From DASWIP01 sp036397635 (GTDB lineage: Bacteria > Actinomycetota > AC-67), in assembly GCA_036397635.1 (NCBI GenBank), contig DASWIP010000035.1, forward strand, positions 1 to 5,632: a DNA stretch of 5,632 bases. The letters are read 5' to 3'. Positions 1-5,322 of the stretch are shown piece after piece. The notes under the pieces were generated by a model, which saw nothing but the letters and a program-made list of their open reading frames with translations, was not told where the DNA came from and searched no databases. Every line of letters starts with the position of its first letter. Positions within the stretch are counted from its first letter, which is position 1. The translations under genes and the position numbers were made by a program.

Positions 1-2
1 CG

Positions 3-299
3 GAGCCCTATCTCAAGATCGTCCCACGATGGGTACCGTCCGCGTCGGCGGCGGTGTTCTGGAGCGGCATCGCCGAGCTCGCGGTCGCCGCGGCTCTGGC
101 TCATCCCCGCACCCGCCGGGTGGGCGCCTGGGCGACGGCCATCCTGCTTGTCGCGGTCTTCCCGGCGAACATCCAGCACGCGCTCGACGCCCGGCCGGGC
201 ACCGGCGAGTGGTGGGCGACGCGCGCGCGGCTCCCGCTTCAGCCCGTCCTCATTTGGTGGGCATGGATCTTCACGCGCGCGAAGGAGCCGGCTGCGTGA
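3..299 (+). CDS. DoxX-like small membrane protein, 3' part only
   Basis: The frame is open from the window edge to TGA at 297-299. It gives 98 residues of a protein whose true start lies upstream. The visible part begins with a PYLKIVPRWVP segment. Two hydrophobic stretches follow: VFWSGIAELAVAAALAH, then the motif PRTRRVGAWATAILLVAVFP leading into ANIQHAL. A last hydrophobic patch, PVLIWWAWIF, ends in a short basic tail. The pairing of 'SGxAEL', 'PRTRR' and 'VFPANI' is what I know from DoxX-like four-helix inner-membrane proteins. DoxX-family members are small membrane proteins of mostly unproven function, some linked to redox or thiol stress. The substrate cannot be told here. A GTG at 54 could be used as a start, but the family match begins before it, so I treat the gene as cut by the window edge. 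Confidence 0.8.
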   Translation, partial: EPYLKIVPRWVPSASAAVFWSGIAELAVAAALAHPRTRRVGAWATAILLVAVFPANIQHALDARPGTGEWWATRARLPLQPVLIWWAWIFTRAKEPAA

Positions 300-348
300 G
301 GCGCGCGCATCTAGCCGATACCCCTTCGCCCTGATGGCCCGCGCAGGC

Positions 349-381
349 GTGGACGAAGCGTTCGCACGACGCCTCGTCCGC
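349..381 (+). terminator. Hairpin downstream of the DoxX-like gene
   Basis: GGACGA (351-356) pairs with TCGTCC (374-379), and GCGT (358-361) with ACGC (369-372). One A/C mismatch separates the two helices and the loop has 7 nt; a G-C pair and a G-U pair can extend the base. It starts about 50 nt after the stop codon and ends just before the MerR-type promoter, where a terminator would insulate the two units. There is no T run after it, so it may be a U-less terminator or only a chance hairpin in GC-rich DNA. Confidence 0.4.
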
Positions 382-391
382 CCCGGATCTC

Positions 392-423
392 TTGCACCAT
401 ACTCTCACGTTAGGGTAGAGTAT
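392..423 (+). promoter_or_regulatory. MerR-type promoter with 7+7 bp operator dyad
   Basis: ATACTCT (399-405) and AGAGTAT (417-423) form a perfect 7-bp inverted repeat with an 11-nt centre, where two more positions (C408-G414, T410-A412) are symmetric. A -35-like TTGCAC lies at 392-397. A -10-like TAGAGT lies at 416-421, 18 bp away; GAGTAT at 418-423 would give 20 bp. A dyad lying in a lengthened spacer and overlapping the -10 fits a MerR-family site, and the merR gene lies directly downstream, so autoregulation is the natural reading. The -10 predicts a transcription start near 428-430, one to three nt before ATG 431, giving an almost leaderless mRNA. The dyad is seen; its link to this MerR is inferred. 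Confidence 0.65.
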
Positions 424-430
424 CGGCAGG

Positions 431-595
431 ATGAGCCTCCCGGAGAGCCACAGACCCCACGTCCGATTGTCGCGCGCTCGACGGCGCCCCCTCGACAAGA
501 GGGATTGTCGGCGGTGCGCCAGTGCCGGCTCGATCTCGCCTCGGACGGGACGCTGCGAGGTCTGCGACCACCGGGCCGAGAAGGTGGGCGCGTGA
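431..595 (+). CDS. 54-residue Cys4 mini-protein (putative zinc ribbon)
   Basis: ATG 431 opens a 54-codon frame ending at TGA 593-595. I do not recognise the product. The N-terminal half is very basic (RLSRARRRPLDKR). It is followed by CRRC, 12 residues and CEVC, then DHRAEKVGA. The spacing CxxC-x12-CxxC is that of a compact zinc ribbon or similar metal-binding knuckle. Support for a real gene: the ATG lies at the predicted start of transcription of the MerR-type promoter; the stop overlaps the GTG of merR (GTGA), as in translationally coupled pairs; and about 83 % of third codon positions are G or C. Against it: AGG directly abuts the ATG, so there is no usable Shine-Dalgarno and translation would have to be leaderless. 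Random GC-rich DNA often carries open frames of this size. It may be a leader peptide that only couples merR translation. Confidence 0.5.
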   Translation: MSLPESHRPHVRLSRARRRPLDKRDCRRCASAGSISPRTGRCEVCDHRAEKVGA

Positions 596-1011
596 ACGAG
601 CAGGGGCTCTACCAGATCGGCGAGGTTGCCGAGCGGGTCGGCCTGTCGCTGCGGACCCTGCGCTACTACGAGGAGGTCGGCCTCGTCCAGCCCTCGGGCC
701 GGAGCCCCGGCGGCTTCCGCCTCTACGACGAGACCGACATCGCACGTGCGATCTTCGTCAGGCAGCTCAAGCCGCTGGAGTTCTCGCTAGAGCAGATCGG
801 CGAGCTGCTGGAGATCCGCGGCCGCCTCACGGGTGCAACGGCGGGCGCGCTCGAGGATCTCGATCTGGCCGAGCGTTTGCAGACGTTCATCACCGCCGCC
901 GAAGATCGCAGCCGCGCGCTGATGGAGCAATCTCAGGCCGCCAACGCGCTCGCCGCGTCGCTGCGCCGGCTGCGCACCAAGGCCAAGACCCGCACCGGCA
1001 CGCGGGGATAG
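592..1011 (+). CDS. MerR-family transcriptional regulator
   Basis: This 139-residue DNA-binding regulator has a typical MerR N-terminus. The helix-turn-helix is at about residues 7-27 (YQIGEVAERVGLSLRTLRYY). The wing with EEVGLVQPSGRSPGGFRLY is at 27-45, and the second helical pair with FSLEQIGELLEI at about 64-75. A long helix from about 86 to 128 would form the antiparallel dimer coiled coil. There is no separate effector domain and not one cysteine, so direct thiol or soft-metal sensing as in MerR or SoxR is unlikely. The GTG start is chosen because the homology begins a few residues later, AAGG (581-584) sits 7 nt upstream, and the codon overlaps the stop of the Cys4 frame. The frame is open much further upstream, but that part has no family character. 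It probably binds the dyad at 399-423 and controls its own cluster. Ligand unknown. Confidence 0.9.
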   Translation: MNEQGLYQIGEVAERVGLSLRTLRYYEEVGLVQPSGRSPGGFRLYDETDIARAIFVRQLKPLEFSLEQIGELLEIRGRLTGATAGALEDLDLAERLQTFITAAEDRSRALMEQSQAANALAASLRRLRTKAKTRTGTRG

Positions 1012-1022
1012 GCGCACCCGCG

Positions 1023-2609
1023 ATGCAAGCCACAACGATGTCTTCGGTCGCGCGCGCCGCGCTGCAGCGGCGCACGTTCGCGATCATCTCCCATCCCGAT
1101 GCCGGCAAGACCACGCTGACCGAGAAGTTCCTTCTCTACTCCGGCGCGATCGCCGAAGCCGGCGCCGTGCGGGCGCGTCGGGAGGGTCGCGCTGTGGTCT
1201 CGGACTGGATGGATCTCGAGCGTCAGCGTGGCATCTCGATCAGCTCAACCGTTCTGCGGTTCGATCACGGCGGCGTGCACCTGAACCTGCTGGACACGCC
1301 GGGCCACCACGACTTCTCGGAGGATACTTACCGCGTGCTGACCGCCGTCGACGCGGCGATCATGGTGCTGGACGCAGCGAAAGGCATCGAATCCCAGACG
1401 TTGAAACTCTTCGAGGTGTGCCGGCTGCGGGGCATCCCGCTGCTGACGTTCATCAACAAGTACGACCGGCCGGGGATGGAGGCGCTGCGCCTGCTCGATG
1501 AGATCGAGCAGACCCTGTCTTTGCACGCGGTTCCGGTGGTCTGGCCGGTGGGCATCGCCGGCGACCTGCGCGGCGTCGTCGACCGACGCGACGGCACCTA
1601 CTACCGCTCCCACCGCACCGCGCACGGCGCGAGGCAGGCGGTCGAGGAACGCGTCGAGCATGCTCGCGCGGCTGCCGAAGAAGGTGACGCCTGGCACCAC
1701 GCGCAGGAAGAGCTGGCCCTGCTCGACGCGACCGGCGCAACGCCGGATCGAGAGACGTTCCTCGCCGGCCACTCAACCCCCGTCTTCTTCGGCTCGGCGC
1801 TCACCAACTTCGGCGTCCGTCTGCTGCTCGATGCCGTGGTCGAGCTTGCACCGGCGCCGTCTGCGCGCGTCACGCGCGAGGGCGGAGGCCGCCGCATCGA
1901 CGCCCCGTTCTCCGGTTTCGTCTTCAAGGTCCAGGCGAACATGGACCCGAACCACCGCGACCGCATCGCGTTCGTCCGTGTCTGCTCCGGACGTTTCGAG
2001 CGGGGGATGACCGCCACGATCGCCCGCACCGGCAGGCCGTTCACCCTGAAGTACGCCCACCAGGTACGCGGACGCGACCGCGAGACCCTCGACGAGGCCT
2101 ATCCGGGCGACATCATCGGACTCGTCAATGCCACCGAGCTATCGCTCGGTGACACGCTCTACGCGGACCAGCCGGCCGTCTTCCCGCCGATCCCGACCTT
2201 CGCACCTGAGCATTTCGCCGTCGCATATAGCCGCGACACCAGTCGCTACAAGCAGTTCCGCCGAGGCCTGTCCGCGCTCGACGAAGAGGGCGTCGTCCAG
2301 GTCTTGCGGCATCCCGACCGCGGCGACCAGGCGCCGGTGTTCGCCGCCGTCGGCCCCATGCAGTTCGAAGTCGCGACCCACCGGCTGGCAACCGAGTTCC
2401 GGGCTGCCGTGGACCTCACGCCTCTCGACTACACGATCGCCAGGCTCACCGATGCCGACGGTGAGCCGGTGCTGCGCAACTGGCGGCATGCAGAGGTTCT
2501 GCATCGAGCCAACGGCGCGCGCTACGCGTTGTTCACCAGCCCATTCTGGCTCGAGCGCTTCCAGAAAGAGCATCCGGCAGTGCGTCTGGACACGATCTTC
2601 GCAGAATGA
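1023..2609 (+). CDS. prfC: Peptide chain release factor 3 (RF3)
   Basis: This cytosolic translational GTPase removes RF1/RF2 from the ribosome after peptide release and in E. coli helps post-peptidyl-transfer quality control. At 528 residues it matches the 529 of E. coli RF3. G1 is SHPDAGKTT (23-31), switch I includes RGISISSTVLRF (69-80), G3 is DTPGHHDFSEDTYR (91-104) and G4 is NKYD (145-148). FFGSALTNFGV is the G5 region. Domain II carries FKVQANMDPNHRDRIAF, a signature that separates RF3 from EF-G. GPMQFEV marks domain III. Position 96 is His, where E. coli RF3 has Glu. ATG 1023 lies 11 nt after the merR stop; a second in-frame ATG at 1038 is possible. The Shine-Dalgarno is poor (AGG 1010-1012), so coupling to merR is likely. 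I see no separate promoter, and infer co-transcription with merR. Confidence 0.96.
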   Translation: MQATTMSSVARAALQRRTFAIISHPDAGKTTLTEKFLLYSGAIAEAGAVRARREGRAVVSDWMDLERQRGISISSTVLRFDHGGVHLNLLDTPGHHDFSEDTYRVLTAVDAAIMVLDAAKGIESQTLKLFEVCRLRGIPLLTFINKYDRPGMEALRLLDEIEQTLSLHAVPVVWPVGIAGDLRGVVDRRDGTYYRSHRTAHGARQAVEERVEHARAAAEEGDAWHHAQEELALLDATGATPDRETFLAGHSTPVFFGSALTNFGVRLLLDAVVELAPAPSARVTREGGGRRIDAPFSGFVFKVQANMDPNHRDRIAFVRVCSGRFERGMTATIARTGRPFTLKYAHQVRGRDRETLDEAYPGDIIGLVNATELSLGDTLYADQPAVFPPIPTFAPEHFAVAYSRDTSRYKQFRRGLSALDEEGVVQVLRHPDRGDQAPVFAAVGPMQFEVATHRLATEFRAAVDLTPLDYTIARLTDADGEPVLRNWRHAEVLHRANGARYALFTSPFWLERFQKEHPAVRLDTIFAE

Positions 2610-2618
2610 CTCCGCTCG

Positions 2619-2634
2619 TCCCGGATGGTCGGGA
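2619..2634 (+). terminator. Short hairpin after prfC
   Basis: TCCCG (2619-2623) and CGGGA (2630-2634) form a 5-bp stem with a 6-nt loop, 9 nt after the prfC stop. No T run follows. It could be a weak terminator or mere GC-rich chance pairing, and read-through into khtT is possible. Confidence 0.2.
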
Positions 2635-2657
2635 GGGCTGCGAGTTGCCGAGCCGGG

Positions 2658-2690
2658 TAGGCTCATCAAAGGATCCAGGAAGGGGAAGGG
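2658..2690 (+). promoter_or_regulatory. Possible -10 box and ribosome binding site of khtT
   Basis: The 84-nt gap holds TAGGCT (2658-2663), which fits the actinobacterial -10 pattern TANNNT, but no good -35 at 17 bp. The purine run AGGAAGGGGAAGGG (2677-2690) directly precedes GTG 2694 and contains a strong Shine-Dalgarno at a usable distance (AAGGGG, 2680-2685). The ribosome binding site is clear and supports the GTG start; the promoter is a guess. Confidence 0.35.
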
Positions 2691-2693
2691 ATC

Positions 2694-3206
2694 GTGCCCG
2701 AACAGATCAGGCGCACCGATGGCAGCGAGATCCAGGAGACCGCGCTGCCCGGCGTCGGTGTCCGATACGAGTTCACGTCGAGCGCCGGGGTCCGTGTCGC
2801 GGTGGTGCACCATCGCAGCGGCCGCCGGGAACTGATCCTGTTCGAGCCGGACGATCCAGACTGTGTGCAGCGATCCGTCGATCTGGATGAGGTCGACAGC
2901 AGGACGCTGGCGGAGATGCTGGGTGCATCCAAGGTGGCGGAGCATCTGGCGCGCCTGCAGCAGTCCGTCGAGGGGCTCGCCATCGACTGGCTCCCCATCG
3001 GTGGATCGACCCCGTTCGCGGGACGAACGATCGGAGACACCCAGGCGCGGTCGCGGACGGGCGTCTCGATCGTGGCGGTGCTCCGGGGAGAGAGCGCCAG
3101 CGCGGCGCCTGGACCTGAGGAGGAACTCCGGCCGGGCGATACGCTCGTCGTGGTCGGGACCGCACGAGGGATCGAGCAGCTCGCAGAGATCCTTCGCTCG
3201 GGCTGA
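2694..3206 (+). CDS. khtT: K+/H+ antiporter regulatory subunit, KhtT-type
   Basis: This soluble 170-residue protein is the regulatory partner of a CPA2 K+/H+ antiporter. An N-terminal KhtT-type domain fills residues 1-93, with the conserved run TALPGVGVRYEF (16-27) and VVHHRSGRRELILFEPDDPD. The linker to about residue 93 is helical (LAEMLGASKVAEHLARLQQ). The C-terminal RCK_C (TrkA_C) domain spans 95-168, with FAGRTIGDTQARSRTGVSIVAVLR (108-131), LRPGDTLVVVGT (145-156) and GIEQLAEIL. In B. subtilis KhtT binds c-di-AMP and responds to pH to gate KhtU; whether that holds here is inference. GTG 2694 follows a strong purine-rich ribosome binding site. The length is close to the roughly 165 residues of the family, and khtU begins 3 nt after the stop. 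Confidence 0.9.
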   Translation: MPEQIRRTDGSEIQETALPGVGVRYEFTSSAGVRVAVVHHRSGRRELILFEPDDPDCVQRSVDLDEVDSRTLAEMLGASKVAEHLARLQQSVEGLAIDWLPIGGSTPFAGRTIGDTQARSRTGVSIVAVLRGESASAAPGPEEELRPGDTLVVVGTARGIEQLAEILRSG

Positions 3207-3209
3207 CGG

Positions 3210-4391
3210 ATGCCCGACCATCGTTTCTTCCTCGAACTCGGCGGGGTGGTACTGGCCCTTGCGGTTCTCGCGCGGCTCGCCGGGCGCGTGGGATTCTCTC
3301 CGATCCCGCTGTATCTGATCGCGGGGCTCGCCGTCGGCACCGGAGGGCTGATCCCGATCGTCACCGCCGAGGGGTTCATCGAAACCGGCGCCGAGATCGG
3401 CATCGTCTTGCTCCTGTTCATGCTGGGCCTCGAGTACACGCCGCGCGAGCTTGCCGACAACCTCCGCACCGCAGCCCCCGCCGGCATCGTCGACCTCGTC
3501 GCCAACTTCACGCCCGGGCTGCTCATCGGGTTCGTGATCGGTCTCAGTTCCGAGGCCGCCTTCCTGCTGGGTGGGATCACCTACATGTCTTCGACGGGAA
3601 TCATCGCGAAGACCCTGTCGGATCTGAACTGGACCGGGAACCGCGAGACGCCCACGGTGCTCTCGATCCTGGTCATCGAGGATCTGCTCATGGCCGCGTA
3701 CCTCCCGCTGGCGGCGATCCTGCTCGTCGGTGGTGCGGCCACGTCTATCGCCGGGTCCCTCGCGCTCGCCGTCGTGCTCGTCGGGATGGTTCTCCTGGTC
3801 GCCTTCCGGTTCGGACCCGCGTGGAGCAACTTGCTCTTCAGCCGGTCGGACGAGACGCTGCTGCTCAGTTTGCTCGGCCTGGTCTTCATCGCGGCCGGGA
3901 TCGCGGCAGCGTTGCAGATCTCGACGGCGGTCGGCGCTTTCCTCGCGGGGATCGCCGTCTCCGGCGAGGCGGCGGAGCGCGCGCGCGTCCTGCTCGCGCC
4001 CCTTCGCGATCTGTTCGCTGCGGTCTTCTTCGTGTTCTTCGGCTTGCAGATCGACCCCGCAACCATCCCCCCAGCGGCGGGGACGGCGCTCGTGCTCGCC
4101 GGGGTGACCGCGGCCACGAAGGTGGGATCCGGATGGTGGGCTGCGCGCGCCGCCGGGGTCGGACCGCGCGGCCGGTTCCGCGCCGGAACGCTGCTGATGG
4201 CGCGAGGCGAGTTCTCGATCGCGATCGCGGGGATCGGTGCGGCCGCCGGCCTCGGCGAGCGGTTCATCGCGATCGCAGCAACTTACGTGCTCGTCCTGGC
4301 CGTGCTCGGTCCGATCGCCGCGCGCGTCGCGGATCCGCTCGTCGCCGCGCGGCTACGCCGCCGCCGGCTGGGCGAACTCCCCGCGCGGTGA
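3210..4391 (+). CDS. khtU: CPA2 family K+/H+ antiporter membrane subunit, KhtU-type
   Basis: This integral membrane antiporter of 393 residues should exchange K+ (or Na+) for H+, giving K+ efflux under alkaline or osmotic stress. About a dozen hydrophobic segments run through the chain. Family marks: GIVLLLFMLGLEYTPREL (64-81); YMSSTGIIAKTLSDL (125-139), the broken-helix region; VIEDLLMA (155-162) with acidic E157-D158 where other CPA2 members carry ND, DD or QD at the ion site; K304 within ATKVGSGWW; and RGEFS (332-336), the late-helix motif of CPA2 proteins. The chain stops at a basic tail (RLRRRRLGELPAR) and lacks the cytoplasmic RCK domain of KefB/KefC. This fits a system whose regulator is the separate KhtT just upstream. 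ATG 3210 has no real Shine-Dalgarno and lies 3 nt after khtT, so translation is probably coupled. Confidence 0.92.
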   Translation: MPDHRFFLELGGVVLALAVLARLAGRVGFSPIPLYLIAGLAVGTGGLIPIVTAEGFIETGAEIGIVLLLFMLGLEYTPRELADNLRTAAPAGIVDLVANFTPGLLIGFVIGLSSEAAFLLGGITYMSSTGIIAKTLSDLNWTGNRETPTVLSILVIEDLLMAAYLPLAAILLVGGAATSIAGSLALAVVLVGMVLLVAFRFGPAWSNLLFSRSDETLLLSLLGLVFIAAGIAAALQISTAVGAFLAGIAVSGEAAERARVLLAPLRDLFAAVFFVFFGLQIDPATIPPAAGTALVLAGVTAATKVGSGWWAARAAGVGPRGRFRAGTLLMARGEFSIAIAGIGAAAGLGERFIAIAATYVLVLAVLGPIAARVADPLVAARLRRRRLGELPAR

Positions 4392-4462
4392 ACATCACGC
4401 CGGCGCACCGGCACCTGGATCCCGTCCAGCGAGACGACTCGTCTACATCACGGGTTCGAAGC

Positions 4463-4483
4463 GGTGATAGTCGAGGACTCACC
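4463..4483. terminator. Candidate bidirectional hairpin between convergent genes
   Basis: GGTG (4463-4466) pairs with CACC (4480-4483) and AGTC (4469-4472) with GACT (4476-4479). The loop is GAG and a 2-nt bulge lies on one side. It sits between the khtU stop and the stop of the facing ABM-like gene. Other short stems lie in the same 164-bp gap: CTGGA/TCCAG (4415-4429), AGACGA/TCGTCT (4432-4444) and TCACC/GGTGA (4479-4492). None has a T run on either strand, so the ends of both transcripts are uncertain. Confidence 0.3.
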
Positions 4484-4555
4484 ATCGGGTGACCGCGCGC
4501 GGGACCAACCCCTTCTGGCATCCATCCATGCACGCCGAGCAGAACGCAGGAACGG

Positions 4556-4834
4556 CTAGACCTGGAGCGCGACCTCGAGGATGCTCGACGTCTTGATGGT
4601 GACCGGGCCGTCCGCCGGCATGCCCGCCGCGACGGCCTGGAAGGTCGCCTTCGCGGCCTCTTCGGTTTCGAACAGGGCGATGCTGCGCGCTTCGCCACCA
4701 GCGCCCCGCGCCCATGTTCCGCTCACGAAGCCCGGCGCTGCCTTGATCTTCGGCACCAGCGTCTCGCGCAGCATGGCGTCGGCTTCATCCAGTCGTTTCG
4801 GGTCGATCTCGCTTACCACGAATACCGCGTACAT
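4556..4834 (-). CDS. ABM-like dimeric alpha/beta-barrel protein (first copy)
   Basis: This 92-residue cytosolic protein has the look of the antibiotic biosynthesis monooxygenase (ABM)/dimeric alpha-beta barrel fold. The order is beta strand YAVFVVSEI, a helix (DPKRLDEADAMLRETLVPKI, 11-30), APGFVSGTW (33-41), the strand ARSIALFETEEAAKATF (49-65) and a last strand ILEVALQV. Members of this fold include cofactor-free oxygenases, heme-degrading enzymes and many proteins without known activity; I see no residue that fixes a reaction. ATG 4834 is chosen because GGGAG (4841-4845 on the other strand) lies 6 nt upstream and homology begins there. A longer reading back to TTG 4903 would run through the promoter. 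It converges on khtU and is a distant homologue of the gene at 5323-5613 (shared xVxPxxKAxxGFxxGxW and LFETE). Confidence 0.82.
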   Translation of the reverse strand: MYAVFVVSEIDPKRLDEADAMLRETLVPKIKAAPGFVSGTWARGAGGEARSIALFETEEAAKATFQAVAAGMPADGPVTIKTSSILEVALQV

Positions 4835-4864
4835 GGCCGCTCCCTTCGACTCGAGGTCCTCTTC

Positions 4865-4903
4865 ACGCGTCCGATGGTCGAACGGACGCGTCATCCATGT
4901 CAA
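4865..4903 (-). promoter_or_regulatory. Promoter with 9+9 bp palindromic operator of the first ABM-like gene
   Basis: On the - strand a perfect -35 box TTGACA lies at 4903-4898. GACCAT at 4879-4874 is a fair -10 at 18 bp spacing (A and T of TANNNT kept). A perfect inverted repeat, ACGCGTCCG (4865-4873) and CGGACGCGT (4883-4891), with 9 nt between arms, lies on this core: one arm fills the spacer, the -10 lies in the centre, and the other arm covers the expected start of transcription near 4867. That is the classic place for a repressor site of TetR, MarR or GntR type. No such repressor gene is in the window. It could also fold as a hairpin if transcription starts upstream of it. Confidence 0.6.
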
Positions 4904-5267
4904 GGCGACCCCCGCCCGTGCAGTGCGGCCAAGATCGCTCGACCTTTCTCGACCTTCTTGATGATGTCGTTCGAGCTCGTGCTGCTGGAGAGCGAGATCG
5001 AGCAGCTTAACGCCCTCGGGCCTGAGCCCGCCGGCGTGAGCGTCGACTCAGGCGGGCGCAACGCGGCGATGGTTCACCGATGGCATCTGACGTTCCCGAT
5101 CGCGTCGGACCCGGCGGCGAGCGTCCGTCGCGAGTTGTGCGACCACATGCGAGGTACGGACTACGACTGAGTGGTCGCGATCTGAGGTCTTCACCCGCGA
5201 GGTTGTGGCGGGATCAGGACCAACTTTCGACCACGACTCCCGGAACACGTTAGAACTAGTTCGCCTA
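4904..5267. other. Region without a convincing gene between the two ABM-like genes
   Basis: This stretch holds the far upstream side of the first ABM-like gene, one doubtful + strand frame (given separately), and spacer DNA before the terminator of the second. A frame on the - strand across 5048-5305 runs through that terminator and has no protein-like pattern. GTGGTCG (5171-5177) and CGACCAC (5228-5234) are complementary but far apart, and GAACTAGTTC (5253-5262) is a perfect 10-bp palindrome. I see no RNA gene or mobile-element end. Confidence 0.5.
4961..5170 (+). CDS. Doubtful 69-residue hypothetical frame, possibly a gene remnant
   Basis: I do not recognise this product. From ATG 4961 (or ATG 4964) the frame gives 68-69 residues beginning SFELVLLESEIEQLNAL, a plausible amphipathic helix. 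A Gly/Ser-rich middle follows, then HRWHLTFPIASDPAASVRRELCDHM and an acidic end TDYD. Almost all third positions are G or C, as in the real genes of this window, which speaks for present or past coding. Against it: no Shine-Dalgarno before either ATG (the upstream bases are pyrimidine-rich), no promoter that I can see, and an abrupt end after what looks like the start of a longer domain. It may be a decayed piece of a larger gene. The frame is open back to 4874, but that part overlaps the operator of the neighbour gene. Confidence 0.3.
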   Translation: MMSFELVLLESEIEQLNALGPEPAGVSVDSGGRNAAMVHRWHLTFPIASDPAASVRRELCDHMRGTDYD

Positions 5268-5320
5268 GAAGAAGGGTGAGAGGAGCCGTTGCCGGCTCCC
5301 CTCACCCTCCCCCGCTTCTT
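5267..5320 (-). terminator. Strong intrinsic terminator of the second ABM-like gene
   Basis: GGGTGAG (5274-5280) plus GGAGCC (5282-5287) faces GGCTCC (5294-5299) plus CTCACCC (5301-5307), with a 6-nt loop. In the + strand transcript the pair 5281/5300 is an A/C mismatch. In the - strand transcript it is a G-U pair, giving an unbroken 14-bp stem followed by TTCTTCT. It starts 15 nt after the stop of the - strand gene. The better pairing, the T-rich tail and the position all assign it to the - strand. Confidence 0.85.
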
Positions 5321-5322
5321 GC

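Noticed and set aside
148..591. Upstream extension of the merR reading frame
   Set aside because: The frame is open only because GC-rich DNA has few stops. MerR homology begins right after GTG 592, which has its own ribosome binding site, and the extension would cross the DoxX-like gene and the promoter.
522..1022. Extension of the prfC frame to give a 695-residue protein
   Set aside because: The added part is an Arg/Pro-rich shadow of merR. The length from ATG 1023 fits the RF3 family.
2610..2693. Possible c-di-AMP or K+ riboswitch before khtTU
   Set aside because: The gap is only 84 nt, much of it ribosome binding site, too short for the ydaO or M-box/ykoK-like classes, and no conserved core is seen.
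2139..3221. Long - strand open frame of 360 codons
   Set aside because: It lies opposite prfC and khtT, both securely identified, and has no family pattern. It is a typical antisense shadow in high-GC DNA.
4447..4468. GGTTCGAAGC resembling a tRNA T-arm
   Set aside because: The flanks do not form a 5-bp T stem with a 7-nt loop, and no anticodon arm, D arm or acceptor stem can be folded around it.
4835..4903. Longer N-terminus for the first ABM-like protein, from TTG 4903
   Set aside because: It would translate the -35 box and palindrome. ATG 4834 has a good ribosome binding site, and the fold starts there.
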